A stretch of DNA of 36,244 nucleotides from Mesorhizobium sp. WSM3626 (GTDB lineage: Bacteria > Pseudomonadota > Alphaproteobacteria > Rhizobiales > Rhizobiaceae). The notes below the pieces were generated by a model that had not been told where the DNA came from, did no database searches, and saw nothing but the letters and a program-made list of their open reading frames with translations. Below, piece after piece: positions 7,481-16,128 of this stretch. Location of the stretch: contig NZ_AZUY01000056.1 of assembly GCF_000513935.1 (NCBI RefSeq), forward strand, positions 288 through 36,531, written 5' to 3'. The position numbers were made by a program, and so were the translations under genes. The first letter of the stretch is position 1, and each line of letters opens with the position of its first letter.

Positions 7481-8977
7481 TCAAAACCTCGGAATGTCGG
7501 GAAATGCCACCTGGCCGCGGTGCACGTGCATGCGGCCGAGTTCGGCGCAGCGGCGCAGTTGCGGGAACACCTTTCCGGGATTGAGCAGATGGTTGGGATC
7601 GAAGGCGCATTTGACGCGCATTTGCTGATCGAGGTCGATCTCGTTGAACATTTCCGGCATCAGGTCGCGCTTCTCGACTCCGACGCCATGCTCGCCGGTG
7701 AGCACGCCACCGACCTTGACGCAAAGCCGCAAAATATCGGCGCCGAAGCTTTCCGCCTTGTCGAGTTCGCCCGGCACGTTGGCATCGTAGAGGATCAGCG
7801 GATGCAGATTGCCGTCGCCGGCGTGGAAGACATTGGCGACGCCGAGACCGTATTTTTCCGACAGCTCGCGCATACCGGCCAGCACGCGCGGCAACTCCTT
7901 GCGTGGGATCGTGCCGTCCATGCAGTAATAGTCGGGCGAGATGCGGCCAACGGCGGGGAAGGCCGCCTTGCGCCCCGCCCAAAAACTCAGCCGCTCCTGC
8001 TCGGACTGCGAGATGCGGCACGTAGTCGAGCCGTTGCGGATGGCGATCGCCTCGACCGCGGTGATGAGATGATCGACCTCCACGCTCGGACCGTCGAGCT
8101 CGACGATCAGCAGCGCCTCGACATCGAGGGGATAGCCGGCATCGACAAAATCTTCCGCCGCATGGATCGCGGGCCGGTCCATCATTTCCATGCCGCCTGG
8201 AATGATGCCGGCGCCGATGATGTCGGCGACGCACTGGCCGCCCTGCTCGCTGGTCGGAAAGCCGATCAGCAGCGCGCGCGCCGTCTCCGGCTTCCTCAGG
8301 ATGCGCACGGTGACCTCCGTGACGACGCCGAGCAGACCTTCCGAACCGGTCATGACGCCGAGCAGATCATAGCCCTCGGCGTCGAGGTGACCGCCGCCGA
8401 GCCGCACCACCTCACCATTCATCAGCACCATCTCGATGCCGAGCACATTATTGGCGGTGAGGCCATATTTCAGGCAGTGCACGCCGCCGGAATTCTCCGC
8501 CACGTTGCCGCCGATCGAGCAGGCGATCTGGGAGGACGGATCGGGGGCATAGTAAAACCCGTCCTGCTCGACGGCGATGGTGATGCCGAGATTGGTGACG
8601 CCGGGCTGGGCGACGACGATACGGTTGGGAAAATCGATCTCGAGGATGCGGTTGAACCTGCTCATGACGAGCAGCACCGCGTCCTCCAACGGCAGCGCGC
8701 CGCCCGACAGCGAGGTTCCGGATCCCCGCGGCACGACGCGAATGTTGCGGTCGTTGCAGTATTTCAGCACGCGCGACACCTGCGCGACCGTCTCGGGCAG
8801 GACCACGACCAGCGGCACTTGCCGGTAGGCGGTCAGGCCATCGCTTTCGAAGGCTCGCATTTCGTTGGCGGCGTCGACCACGCCCTCGCCCGGCACGATG
8901 ATGCGCATATCGGCGACGATTTCGTTGCGCCGGCGCAGCGTCCCGGCGTCTGGCTTGGGCATGGCAAGGCCGGACAT
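7481..8977 (-). CDS. glcD: glycolate oxidase subunit GlcD (FAD-linked)
   Basis: Catalytic flavoprotein subunit that oxidises glycolate (and often other short 2-hydroxy acids such as D-lactate). The 498-residue protein has the PCMH FAD-binding domain with PRGSGTSLSGGA and the GGNVAENSGGVHCLKYG loop. A C-terminal FAD-oxidase domain has the conserved TGEHGVGVEKRDLM. The ATG at 8977 is chosen because GGAGG lies about 9 nt upstream; an in-frame GTG at 8992 would place the start before this site. It is the first gene of glcDEF, and a perfect palindromic operator candidate lies 20 bp upstream of the start (8997-9017). Confidence 0.94.
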   Translation of the reverse strand: MSGLAMPKPDAGTLRRRNEIVADMRIIVPGEGVVDAANEMRAFESDGLTAYRQVPLVVVLPETVAQVSRVLKYCNDRNIRVVPRGSGTSLSGGALPLEDAVLLVMSRFNRILEIDFPNRIVVAQPGVTNLGITIAVEQDGFYYAPDPSSQIACSIGGNVAENSGGVHCLKYGLTANNVLGIEMVLMNGEVVRLGGGHLDAEGYDLLGVMTGSEGLLGVVTEVTVRILRKPETARALLIGFPTSEQGGQCVADIIGAGIIPGGMEMMDRPAIHAAEDFVDAGYPLDVEALLIVELDGPSVEVDHLITAVEAIAIRNGSTTCRISQSEQERLSFWAGRKAAFPAVGRISPDYYCMDGTIPRKELPRVLAGMRELSEKYGLGVANVFHAGDGNLHPLILYDANVPGELDKAESFGADILRLCVKVGGVLTGEHGVGVEKRDLMPEMFNEIDLDQQMRVKCAFDPNHLLNPGKVFPQLRRCAELGRMHVHRGQVAFPDIPRF

Positions 8978-8996
8978 CGGCGCTTCCTCCACTCGA

Positions 8997-9017
8997 CTGG
9001 TAAAAATGATTTACCAG
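8997..9017. promoter_or_regulatory. palindromic operator candidate upstream of glcD
   Basis: Perfect inverted repeat CTGGTAAA (8997-9004), AATGA, TTTACCAG (9010-9017). The TGGT...ACCA ends are typical of GntR/FadR-family sites. It lies immediately upstream of the glcD ribosome-binding site. A weaker 21-bp copy precedes the divergent FadR-type regulator at 10664, which is the natural candidate to bind it. Confidence 0.65.
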
Positions 9018-9133
9018 CTAGCGGCATTTGTTGCAAACCTTGCTTTGGTGCCATCCGGGCGGCGAACGCGGGCAAAGCTTCCGCAGCGGCAATCTGCCGC
9101 TGCATTTCTATTGCGTTCGAAGCATAGCGCGGC

Positions 9134-10456
9134 CTATTCGCCCGGATGTTTCGCCGGCTCGGAATGCATCCGTCGCACCCTGCGCACGCCCCACCAGACC
9201 AGCAGGATGGCAAACGGCACCGAGGAGGCGGTGACGACCTCCGGCGCGAAGGTGTGGCCAAAAACCGACGCGCCCTTGGCGACATAGCCGATGAGGCCGA
9301 CCACGTAATAGGAGACGGCGGCGACCGAGAGGCCTTCGACGGTCTGCTGCAGGCGCAGTTGCAGGCGGGCGCGGTTGTTCATCGAGGCGAGCAGGTCGCG
9401 GTTCTGCTTCTCGACCTCGACATCGACCCAGGTCCGCAGCAGCGTGGTGGCACGGGTCAGCTTCCGCGACAGATTGGCCTGGCGCTCCTCGACCGAGCGG
9501 CAGGTGCGCATGGCTGGCGCCATGCGCCGCAGCAGAAAGCCCGCCCAGGTGTCGTAGCCCTGGACAGGCTCCTCATCCAACGCCTCCAGCCTTTCCGTGA
9601 CGATGCCATCATAGGCGCGGCTGGCGCCGAAGCGGTAGAGGCTGGAAGCGGCATCAGCCTCCAGTTCGGCGGCAAGCTCCGTCAGGCCGGCGAGCAGCGT
9701 CTGGTTGTCGCGCGTCTCGGCGACCTTCATTTCCAGCGTCGTCTGCGCCAAGCGGTCCTCGATGCGGCGAGCGCGGCCGGACAAGGTGAGCGCCAGCGGC
9801 AGGCCGAGCATGGCAAGCGTGCGGTAGGTTTCGATGTCGATCAGCCGCTGCGACAGCGCGCCGGTGCTGGCCGGAGTGAGACCACGGTCGAGTACCAGCA
9901 TGCGGGTCATGCCGTCGCCGTCCTGGCGGAAGTCGGTGACGATCGCCGCGCTGCCGCGCTCGACCAGCGAGTGACAGAGGCTGGTCGGGTCGAAGCCGGC
10001 GATCAGCCTCTCGTTCGCCTGCGTCCATTTGCGGATCTCGAGCCGGATACCCGAGATGACGGTTCCCGGCGGTGAAAAGCCGTTGCCGAAGGGCGAATCC
10101 TCTTGCCCCCGGCCGTTCTCGGCCAACGGCCCTTCCCAAAGATAGGTCGAGAATTCCGTGTGCCGCTCCCAGCGCAGCGTGCCCTTGCCCCATTTCATGG
10201 CGTGGTGGCGGGCATGACGCTCGGGCGCGGCGATGCCGAGGCGGCGCGACAGTTCCGAAAGCACGGCATGGTCGACCGCGGAGCCGCCTTCGGTCATGAA
10301 GGAGAGTTGGACGAGCACGCGCGGCTTCTCGACCAGCGGATGCGGGCGGGCATGAACCTCGCCGAGCGCGCCGGGCCGGCCTTCATGCGCCGGAAAGCCC
10401 AGGACACTGCCTTGGCTGCGCGGCTGGAATTCAAGATTGGACGTCTCGTCCGACAC
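9134..10456 (-). CDS. DUF3422 family membrane-anchored protein
   Basis: A 440-residue protein that I recognise as a DUF3422 protein, a family of unknown function found in alphaproteobacteria. It has a long soluble N-terminal part with helical, coiled-coil-prone sequence in the middle. Two hydrophobic helices lie near the C terminus (about 374-393 and 404-424), followed by a positively charged tail, so it is probably anchored in the inner membrane. The GTG at 10456 is preferred because AGGGGG lies about 8 nt upstream; longer versions would need a TTG at 10531. It lies upstream of glcD on the same strand but is separated by 156 bp containing an operator candidate, so it is probably a separate unit. 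Function unknown. Confidence 0.8.
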   Translation of the reverse strand: MSDETSNLEFQPRSQGSVLGFPAHEGRPGALGEVHARPHPLVEKPRVLVQLSFMTEGGSAVDHAVLSELSRRLGIAAPERHARHHAMKWGKGTLRWERHTEFSTYLWEGPLAENGRGQEDSPFGNGFSPPGTVISGIRLEIRKWTQANERLIAGFDPTSLCHSLVERGSAAIVTDFRQDGDGMTRMLVLDRGLTPASTGALSQRLIDIETYRTLAMLGLPLALTLSGRARRIEDRLAQTTLEMKVAETRDNQTLLAGLTELAAELEADAASSLYRFGASRAYDGIVTERLEALDEEPVQGYDTWAGFLLRRMAPAMRTCRSVEERQANLSRKLTRATTLLRTWVDVEVEKQNRDLLASMNNRARLQLRLQQTVEGLSVAAVSYYVVGLIGYVAKGASVFGHTFAPEVVTASSVPFAILLVWWGVRRVRRMHSEPAKHPGE

Positions 10457-10587
10457 GTCTGGTCCCCCTGGTTTCGACCCTTCGTGCAATGGCGTCGTCT
10501 TGCGGCAATTGGCGAGGGACGTAAACAGCAAAGTTTAGCCCGAGGCGATATGCCGGCGCGGCGCGGAAATCGACCCGATGAGACGAA

Positions 10588-10608
10588 TTGGATAAATAAT
10601 TTGACCAG
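10588..10608. promoter_or_regulatory. degenerate copy of the glcD palindrome upstream of the FadR-type regulator
   Basis: TTGGATAA (10588-10595), ATAAT, TTGACCAG (10601-10608). It has the same 8-5-8 layout as the perfect site at 8997-9017 and keeps the outer TGG...CCAG and AA/TT positions; five of eight arm positions pair. It lies between the divergent DUF3422 and regulator genes, so it could mediate autoregulation. Confidence 0.4.
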
Positions 10609-10663
10609 TTGGCGACGGAGGCATTAATCTGCGCGACATCATTCCGTTCTCCAGGCGCTTCCT

Positions 10664-11467
10664 TTGGGCGACATTTTCTCCAGGATCGAGCATTCGCGCA
10701 CCGCCGACGAGGTGGTGCAGCAGATCGAAAGCCTAATTCTCGAAGGCGTGCTGCGCACCGGCGACCGGCTGCCGGGCGAGCGCGAGCTGGCACGCCAGTT
10801 CGATGTGTCGCGGCCCATTCTGCGCGATGCGCTGAAGGCGCTCGAAGGGCGCGGCCTGCTGTCGACCCGCCCGGGCGGCGGCACCCACGTCGCCGACATT
10901 ATCGGCCAGTTGTTCGCCAAGCCGGTGGCGGACCTGATCTCGACGCATCGCAAGGCGTTGGCCGACTATCTGGAATACCGCCGCGAGGTCGAAGGCATAG
11001 CCGCCGAATACGCGGCGCGGCGCGCCACACCCGAGGACCTTGCCCTGCTCGACCGCATCATGGCACGCATGGACGAGGCGCATCGCACCGGCGACTTCGA
11101 CGACGAGGCCGAGATCGACGTCGAATTCCATCATGCGATCTGCGAATGCGCGCACAACATCCTGCTCTTGCACACGCTGCGTTCCTGCTATCGGCTGTTG
11201 TCGGAAGGCGTGTTCCAGAACCGGCTGCTGGTGTTCACAGTGCCCGGCGCGCGCGAGGCGCTGCTGGCGCAGCACCGGGCGATCCACACCGCGGTCAAGG
11301 CCGGCGATCCGGCCGGCGCCCGCCAGGCGGCAATGGACCACATGACCTATGTCGAGCGTTCGATGGCGGAAGCCGAGCGCAGCGGCGACTGGCAACGCGT
11401 GTCGCGGCTGAGGCTGAGGCAGCGTTCGGAAGCCGGCGACAGCGAACCAGCGCGCAGGCGCTCCTAG
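10664..11467 (+). CDS. lldR: FadR/GntR-family regulator, probably of lactate/glycolate genes
   Basis: DNA-binding repressor or activator of the FadR subfamily. The 267-residue protein has an N-terminal winged helix (about 14-75, with LPGERELARQFDVSRPILRDAL). A C-terminal FCD ligand domain follows (about 95-225), with metal-binding type His residues in VEFHHAIC, LLAQHRAIH and AMDHMTYV. Start: the TTG at 10664 gives GDIFSRIEHSRTAD, the usual N terminus of this group, with AGG about 8 nt upstream. The stop is 25 bp before lldD, so the two are probably co-transcribed. Context points to a 2-hydroxy acid (L-lactate or glycolate) as ligand. LldR and GlcC cannot be separated by eye. Confidence 0.8.
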   Translation: MGDIFSRIEHSRTADEVVQQIESLILEGVLRTGDRLPGERELARQFDVSRPILRDALKALEGRGLLSTRPGGGTHVADIIGQLFAKPVADLISTHRKALADYLEYRREVEGIAAEYAARRATPEDLALLDRIMARMDEAHRTGDFDDEAEIDVEFHHAICECAHNILLLHTLRSCYRLLSEGVFQNRLLVFTVPGAREALLAQHRAIHTAVKAGDPAGARQAAMDHMTYVERSMAEAERSGDWQRVSRLRLRQRSEAGDSEPARRRS

Positions 11468-11492
11468 TCAATTCGACCAAGCGGGGACCATC

Positions 11493-12629
11493 ATGAGCGA
11501 CATTCTCACCATCGCAGACCTCAAGGACCTCGCGCGCCGGCGCGTGCCCAAGATGTTCTTCGACTATGCCGACTCCGGCGCCTGGACCGAGAGCACCTAT
11601 CGCGCGAACGAGGAAGACTTCCAGAAGATCAAGTTCCGCCAGCGCGTGCTGGTCGACATGAGCAACCGCTCACTGGAAACGACCATGATCGGCCAGAAAG
11701 TGTCGATGCCGGTAGCGCTGGCGCCGACCGGCCTGACCGGCATGCAGCATGCCGACGGCGAGATGCTGGCAGCGCAGGCGGCAGAGGAATTCGGCGTGCC
11801 GTTCACGCTCTCGACGATGAGCATCTGCTCGATCGAGGATGTCGCCTCGGTGACGAAGAAACCGTTCTGGTTCCAGCTCTATGTGCTGCGCGACAAGGAC
11901 TTCGTGCTCAATCTGATCGACAGGGCGAAGGCGGCGAACTGCTCGGCGCTGGTGCTGACGCTCGACCTGCAGGTCCTTGGCCAGCGCCACAAGGATGTTC
12001 GCAACGGGCTTTCAGCGCCACCCAAGATGACGCTGGCCAACATAGCCAACATCGCGGTGCGGCCTGGCTGGTGGATGGGCATGGCTGGCACGAAGCGCCG
12101 TACCTTCCGCAATATCGTCGGCCATGCCAAGGGCGTCGGCGACGTGGCTTCGCTGTCGTCATGGACGACGGAGCAGTTCGACCCGCAACTGTCGTGGAAG
12201 GACGTCGCCTGGATCAAGGAGCGCTGGGGCGGCAAGCTGATCCTCAAGGGCATTCTCGACAAGGAAGACGCACTGATGGCGGCCAAGACCGGCGCCGACG
12301 CGATCATCGTTTCGAACCATGGAGGGCGGCAGCTCGATGGCGCGTCATCGTCGATCATGGTGCTGGAGGAGATCGCCGATGCGGTTGGCGACAGAATAGA
12401 AGTGCATATGGACGGCGGCATCCGCTCCGGCCAGGACGTGTTGAAAGCGCTCTGCCTGGGCGCCAAGGGCACCTATATCGGCCGGCCATTTCTTTACGGC
12501 CTGGGCGCGCTCGGCAAGGAAGGGGTTACCAAAGCGTTGGAAATCATCCGCAAGGAGATGGACATTACGCTGGCTCTGTGCGGAAAGCGTCTGGTCACCG
12601 ACATGGGCAAGGACCAGCTCCGGCGCTAA
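11493..12629 (+). CDS. lldD: L-lactate dehydrogenase (FMN-dependent 2-hydroxy-acid dehydrogenase)
   Basis: FMN enzyme that oxidises L-lactate (or a related L-2-hydroxy acid) to the 2-oxo acid and feeds electrons to the respiratory chain. The 378-residue length matches the family. Visible features are FFDYADSGAW with the active-site Tyr25, LAPTGLTGMQHADGE, LVLTLDLQVLGQRHKD, the FMN/substrate motif SNHGGRQLDG with catalytic His276 and Arg279, and DGGIRSGQDVLKAL. It starts at the ATG at 11493, preceded by GCGGGG. The FadR-type regulator lies just upstream and a phosphoesterase starts 5 bp after the stop. Substrate is lactate by homology; the nearby glcDEF suggests the two routes are used together. 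Confidence 0.9.
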   Translation: MSDILTIADLKDLARRRVPKMFFDYADSGAWTESTYRANEEDFQKIKFRQRVLVDMSNRSLETTMIGQKVSMPVALAPTGLTGMQHADGEMLAAQAAEEFGVPFTLSTMSICSIEDVASVTKKPFWFQLYVLRDKDFVLNLIDRAKAANCSALVLTLDLQVLGQRHKDVRNGLSAPPKMTLANIANIAVRPGWWMGMAGTKRRTFRNIVGHAKGVGDVASLSSWTTEQFDPQLSWKDVAWIKERWGGKLILKGILDKEDALMAAKTGADAIIVSNHGGRQLDGASSSIMVLEEIADAVGDRIEVHMDGGIRSGQDVLKALCLGAKGTYIGRPFLYGLGALGKEGVTKALEIIRKEMDITLALCGKRLVTDMGKDQLRR

Positions 12630-12633
12630 GTCC

Positions 12634-13437
12634 GTGACATCTGACCACGGAGATATCAAGACCTTGGCGGAACCCGGCATCCATTTCCTCGACGCACACG
12701 GGCCGGACGGCGTGCGTCTCTACGCGATCGGCGACGTGCATGGCCGGCTCGACCTGCTGGCCGCCATGCACGGCCAGATCAAGGCCGAGATCGCGAAGGA
12801 CCTGGTTGCGGACTGGCGCATCATCCATCTTGGCGACTATGTCGATCGCGGACCGGACTCCAAGGGCGTCATCGACTTTCTGATCGAAGCGCGCGAACGC
12901 GATCCGCGAAACATGATGCTGGTCGGCAATCACGACATCGGCTTTCTCGACTTTCTCAAGACACCCGATCCCGAAGGGCTCTTCATCCGCTTTGGCGGTA
13001 TCCAGACCGCGCAATCCTATGGGGTGACGATCAGCAACGGCAGCGGCGTTTGGTTCGGCAAGGCGGAATCAGCCTTGCGCAAGGGCCACCAAGCCCTGCT
13101 CGAAGCCGTGCCGCAAAGCCATGTCGACTTCCTGCGATCGTTGCCGTTCTCGGTGACGTCAGGCGACTTCTTCTTCTGCCATGCCGGCATCAGGCCAGGC
13201 ATTCCCCTGGACAGTCAGAACCCGCAGGACCTGATCTGGATCCGCGATGTCTTCCACGACCACACCGGCCTCTTCGCCAAGGTCGTGGTGCACGGTCACA
13301 CACCGGTCCCGGAGGCGGAAGTGATGGCCAACCGCGTCAATGTCGACACGCTTGCCTGGCAATCAGGCATGCTTACCGCGCTCGTCGTGGACGGCGTGGA
13401 CAAACGCATCCTGGAAATGTCGATAAAAGAGCCTTGA
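12634..13437 (+). CDS. PPP-type metallophosphoesterase (protein phosphatase / ApaH-like)
   Basis: Calcineurin-like phosphoesterase with all family metal motifs in order: GDVHGR at 33-38, GDYVDRG at 67-73, GNHD at 98-101, a CHAG motif near 182, and HGHTP in the C-terminal third. The 267 residues fit bacterial serine/threonine phosphatases of the PrpA type and ApaH-like hydrolases; substrate cannot be assigned. It starts at a GTG at 12634, 5 bp after lldD, without a strong Shine-Dalgarno, so it is probably translated by coupling from lldD. No functional link to lactate oxidation is evident beyond co-transcription. Confidence 0.85.
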   Translation: MTSDHGDIKTLAEPGIHFLDAHGPDGVRLYAIGDVHGRLDLLAAMHGQIKAEIAKDLVADWRIIHLGDYVDRGPDSKGVIDFLIEARERDPRNMMLVGNHDIGFLDFLKTPDPEGLFIRFGGIQTAQSYGVTISNGSGVWFGKAESALRKGHQALLEAVPQSHVDFLRSLPFSVTSGDFFFCHAGIRPGIPLDSQNPQDLIWIRDVFHDHTGLFAKVVVHGHTPVPEAEVMANRVNVDTLAWQSGMLTALVVDGVDKRILEMSIKEP

Positions 13438-13474
13438 GGGCCTCGGCGCCCGAGGGGTGTGACGATGCCCTGGC

Positions 13475-13615
13475 TTAGCGCAGGGAGGCGGTGACGCCGT
13501 AGCCGTCGACGGCGTTGTGGTTGTTGGCCGCATCGGCGGCATAGATACCAAGACCGCAAAGCACGATGGCGGACAACATGGCAAAGGACAGAAGCGCTGC
13601 TTTCACGGAGGTCAT
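13475..13615 (-). CDS. small exported or membrane protein, unknown function
   Basis: Predicted 46-residue protein, unrecognised. It has a short basic N terminus (MTSVK), one hydrophobic segment (about residues 6-26, LLSFAMLSAIVLCGLGIYA) and a polar tail ending in NNHNAVDGYGVTASLR. The pattern suggests a signal peptide or single membrane anchor. The ATG at 13615 has only a weak AAGAG upstream. It converges on the phosphoesterase gene, with a small CCTCGG/CCGAGG hairpin (13441-13455) between the stops. Reading frame and composition are plausible, but there is no family support. Confidence 0.5.
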   Translation of the reverse strand: MTSVKAALLSFAMLSAIVLCGLGIYAADAANNHNAVDGYGVTASLR

Positions 13616-13928
13616 CTCTTGTTGAGCCTTCTGCATCTGTGCACGAGGCGGTTACCAATGCGTTGAAAAGGAAAAATCGCTTCAAAGTTTCGACGATTTC
13701 GCGCTTCTAGGCGTGTTCCGTATCGATGGTGTGTCGCGCGGGTCACACAAAAAGTTCATCCCGGTTGCACAGCCGACATAGAGCGCGCGCCTTCTAGGAT
13801 GGCGGCCGGACACAAGCCAAGGATGAAAGGGGTTTTCCCGGACGGATTCATGGCCGCGTGCCAATTATGTCACGCAGAACGCGAGGGATGGACGCTCAGG
13901 CTGTTTCGAAATTCGCTCTGACAGCCTC
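13616..13928. other. 313-bp intergenic stretch
   Basis: Lies between the starts of the small protein (13615) and the end of the amidotransferase gene. I see no convincing gene. One 32-codon frame at 13823-13921 on the plus strand contains a CxxCH, but nothing supports it. The promoter of the small protein should lie in the left part. No strong hairpins or repeats noted. Confidence 0.5.
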
Positions 13929-14627
13929 TCAGATCGTCGCCACCCAGGCACGGGCAATGGCGAGACCAGCAGCATCGGCGTCAGGGCCGTTGCGGGCCAT
14001 TTCGCCATCGAGCTTGCCGGCCCAGTCGGGATGGCGCGCGGCAATGATCGGCGCGAAGGAGGAGCTCCAGTCCTTCACCATCGGCCGGTCAGCCTCGAAG
14101 TGGAACTGGAAGCCGTAGACGGCGCGGCCGAGGCGAAACGCCTGGTTTTCGGCGACATCGTTGCCGGCGAGCCGCACGGCGTTTTCGGGCAGCACGAATG
14201 TGTCGTCGTGCCACTGGAAGATCGGGAACTTTTCCGGCAGCTCAGCCAGCACCGGATCGGCCCTGGCGTCCGGCGTCAGCGACACGCCGCGCCAGCCGAA
14301 TTCATTGGCGCCGCCGATGCGGTTCTCGCCGCCAAAGGCACGGGCGACGAGTTGGCCGCCGAGGCAGATGCCGAGCACGGCGCGATCCTTGCCGGCAAAA
14401 TCGCGGGTCAGTTCGAGCAGCGCCGGAAAATAGGGATATTCTTCGTCGGCCAGCGCATTCTGGCCGCCGCCGAGCACCACCATGGCATCATGGCCGGTTG
14501 CGTCCCGTGGCAGCGGATCGCCCTTGTAGGGGAGGCGCACATCGAGATCGGCACCCGCTTCCGCCAATGCCGCGCCGACCTGGCCGAGCCCAGTATTGTC
14601 GTAGTTCTGGACAACCAGCACACGCAT
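13929..14627 (-). CDS. class I glutamine amidotransferase-like protein
   Basis: Stand-alone GATase1 domain of 232 residues. The catalytic triad is present: Cys88 in GICLGGQ, and His176 and Glu178 in FQFHFEAD. Such proteins release ammonia from glutamine or act as gamma-glutamyl hydrolases; this subgroup resembles the GMP-synthase-like GATases of unknown substrate. The start is the ATG at 14627 with AGGG about 6 nt upstream; an upstream ATG at 14645 has no ribosome-binding site. A much longer open frame continuing to 15404 is antisense to the next gene and not real. Divergent from the conserved protein at 14715. Confidence 0.87.
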   Translation of the reverse strand: MRVLVVQNYDNTGLGQVGAALAEAGADLDVRLPYKGDPLPRDATGHDAMVVLGGGQNALADEEYPYFPALLELTRDFAGKDRAVLGICLGGQLVARAFGGENRIGGANEFGWRGVSLTPDARADPVLAELPEKFPIFQWHDDTFVLPENAVRLAGNDVAENQAFRLGRAVYGFQFHFEADRPMVKDWSSSFAPIIAARHPDWAGKLDGEMARNGPDADAAGLAIARAWVATI

Positions 14628-14714
14628 CGAAAACCCTGCTGACATGAAAAAGGTGCCACGAGCGATATCATGACGCCGGCATTTCAGCCAAGATGCGAGC
14701 GCGCGGAGAAAACT

Positions 14715-15362
14715 ATGCCACTGCAGAACCGGGTCGATCCGTTCGGCGCCATCCACGCCGTGCCGGAGCGCGGCCTGTTCACCGGCAATCGCGGCATCAT
14801 CCACGACCCCGCGACAAAGACTCTCCTGAAAAAGCGCTGGGCGCTTCAGGCCTGGATCATCTGCGTGTGCCAATTCCGCAATGTGCGGCGCGAGCCGATG
14901 GGCCGCAACCGGGCCGGTGGCAAGGCCGGCTGGACCGAGCTGTTCTTTCTCGACGAGGTGACGGCGCTCGCCGCCGGGCATCGCCCCTGCTTCTTTTGCC
15001 AGCGCGAACGGGCCAGGGATTTTGTCGCCCGCTTCGGCCAAGCCTACGGTATTGCCGAGCCGCGCGCGCCGCAGGTCGACAAGCGACTGCACAAGGAGCG
15101 GCTGGCTTCCGGCGGCAAACGGCCTGCGGTCGCAATGGACGCGCTTGCCCGCCTGCCCGACGGTGCGATGATCGCGGCTGGCGGCAGCGCGTACGCCTTG
15201 CGCCACGGCGAGGCATTGCCATGGGCTTTTGCCGGATATGCCCCGCCAACCAGCCTTGATCGGTTCGAGGACGAGACGCTTGTGCTGCTGACCCCGGAAA
15301 CGACGCTTGCCGTCCTGCGCCATGGCTTTCAACCCGTGTGGCATCCTTCCGCCAAGGCTTGA
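14715..15362 (+). CDS. conserved protein of unknown function with RPCFFCQR motif
   Basis: A 215-residue protein resembling an uncharacterised family found across proteobacteria and actinobacteria (recalled pattern). Conserved-looking segments are NRVDPFGAIHAVPERG, GNRGIIHD, RWALQAWIICVCQF, WTELFFLDEVTALAAGHRPCFFCQR, and LPDGAMIA. The CxxC in RPCFFCQR suggests a metal or redox role but is only one pair. No membrane segment or signal peptide. The ATG at 14715 is chosen because GGAGA lies about 6 nt upstream. It precedes rsmE closely (31 bp), so it may share its transcript. Function unknown. Confidence 0.75.
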   Translation: MPLQNRVDPFGAIHAVPERGLFTGNRGIIHDPATKTLLKKRWALQAWIICVCQFRNVRREPMGRNRAGGKAGWTELFFLDEVTALAAGHRPCFFCQRERARDFVARFGQAYGIAEPRAPQVDKRLHKERLASGGKRPAVAMDALARLPDGAMIAAGGSAYALRHGEALPWAFAGYAPPTSLDRFEDETLVLLTPETTLAVLRHGFQPVWHPSAKA

Positions 15363-15393
15363 CGCCGGCAGCCGCCTCGCCCATTCCTCGGCC

Positions 15394-16128
15394 ATGCGCG
15401 CCAACTACAAGATGCAACGTCTGTTCGTGCCCGATGACCTCGGACCAGACATCGAGTTCGAGCCGGGCCAGCAGCAGAGCCATTATCTCCTGCATGTGCT
15501 GCGGCTCGCCGAAGGCACCGAGATCCTTGTCTTCAATGGCCGCGACGGCGAGTGGTCGGCGGCGATATCAGCGAAATCAAAGCGGTCGGTGCGGCTGAAG
15601 GTACTGGCGCCGCAAAGACCGCAGCCGCCCCTGCCCGATCTCATCTATTGTTTCGCACCGCTGAAGCAGGGCCGGCTCGATTATCTCGTGCAGAAGGCGG
15701 TCGAGATGGGCGCCGGCATCCTGCAGCCGGTCATCACCCAGCACACGCAGGTGGCAAAGCCGTCGATCGATCGCCTGCGCGCCAATGTCGTCGAGGCCGC
15801 CGAACAATGCGGCATCCTGGCGGTGCCGGAGGTTCGCGAGGCGGAAAAATTCGAACGCCTGCTGACCGGGTGGAACAAGGAAAGGCGGCTGATCTTCTGC
15901 GACGAGGACGCCTCGACCAACAACCCGTTGCCTGCCTTGCAGGCGGTAAAGGAGAAAAAGCTCGCCCTGCTGGTCGGGCCCGAAGGCGGCTTTTCCGACG
16001 AGGAGCGTAAGATGTTGCGGGCGCTCCCCTTCGTGACCGCCATTCCGCTCGGGCCGCGTATCCTGCGCGCCGACACGGCGGCCGTGGCGGCGCTTGCGGC
16101 GATGCAGGCAACAATCGGCGACTGGTAA
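15394..16128 (+). CDS. rsmE: 16S rRNA m3U1498 methyltransferase
   Basis: SPOUT-class methyltransferase that methylates N3 of U1498 in 16S rRNA using S-adenosylmethionine. The 244-residue protein has the N-terminal PUA-like part (MRANYKMQRLFV, HYLLHVLRL) and the knotted SAM-binding region. That region contains LKQGRLDYLVQKAVEMG, LLVGPEGGFSDEE (GPEGG at 195-199) and LGPRILRADTAA (219-230). It starts at the ATG at 15394, which gives the usual rhizobial N terminus although no clear Shine-Dalgarno is seen; the alternative is the ATG at 15412. It lies between the unknown conserved gene and gshA, all in the same direction. Confidence 0.93.
   Translation: MRANYKMQRLFVPDDLGPDIEFEPGQQQSHYLLHVLRLAEGTEILVFNGRDGEWSAAISAKSKRSVRLKVLAPQRPQPPLPDLIYCFAPLKQGRLDYLVQKAVEMGAGILQPVITQHTQVAKPSIDRLRANVVEAAEQCGILAVPEVREAEKFERLLTGWNKERRLIFCDEDASTNNPLPALQAVKEKKLALLVGPEGGFSDEERKMLRALPFVTAIPLGPRILRADTAAVAALAAMQATIGDW

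Noticed and set aside
13823..13921. 32-codon plus-strand frame with CxxCH
   Set aside because: Too short, not supported by family or context; the motif alone is not evidence for a haem or metal protein.
14628..15404. Extension of the amidotransferase frame to a 491-residue protein
   Set aside because: The extra N-terminal part is antisense to the conserved gene at 14715 and lies upstream of the family start with a good ribosome-binding site at 14627.
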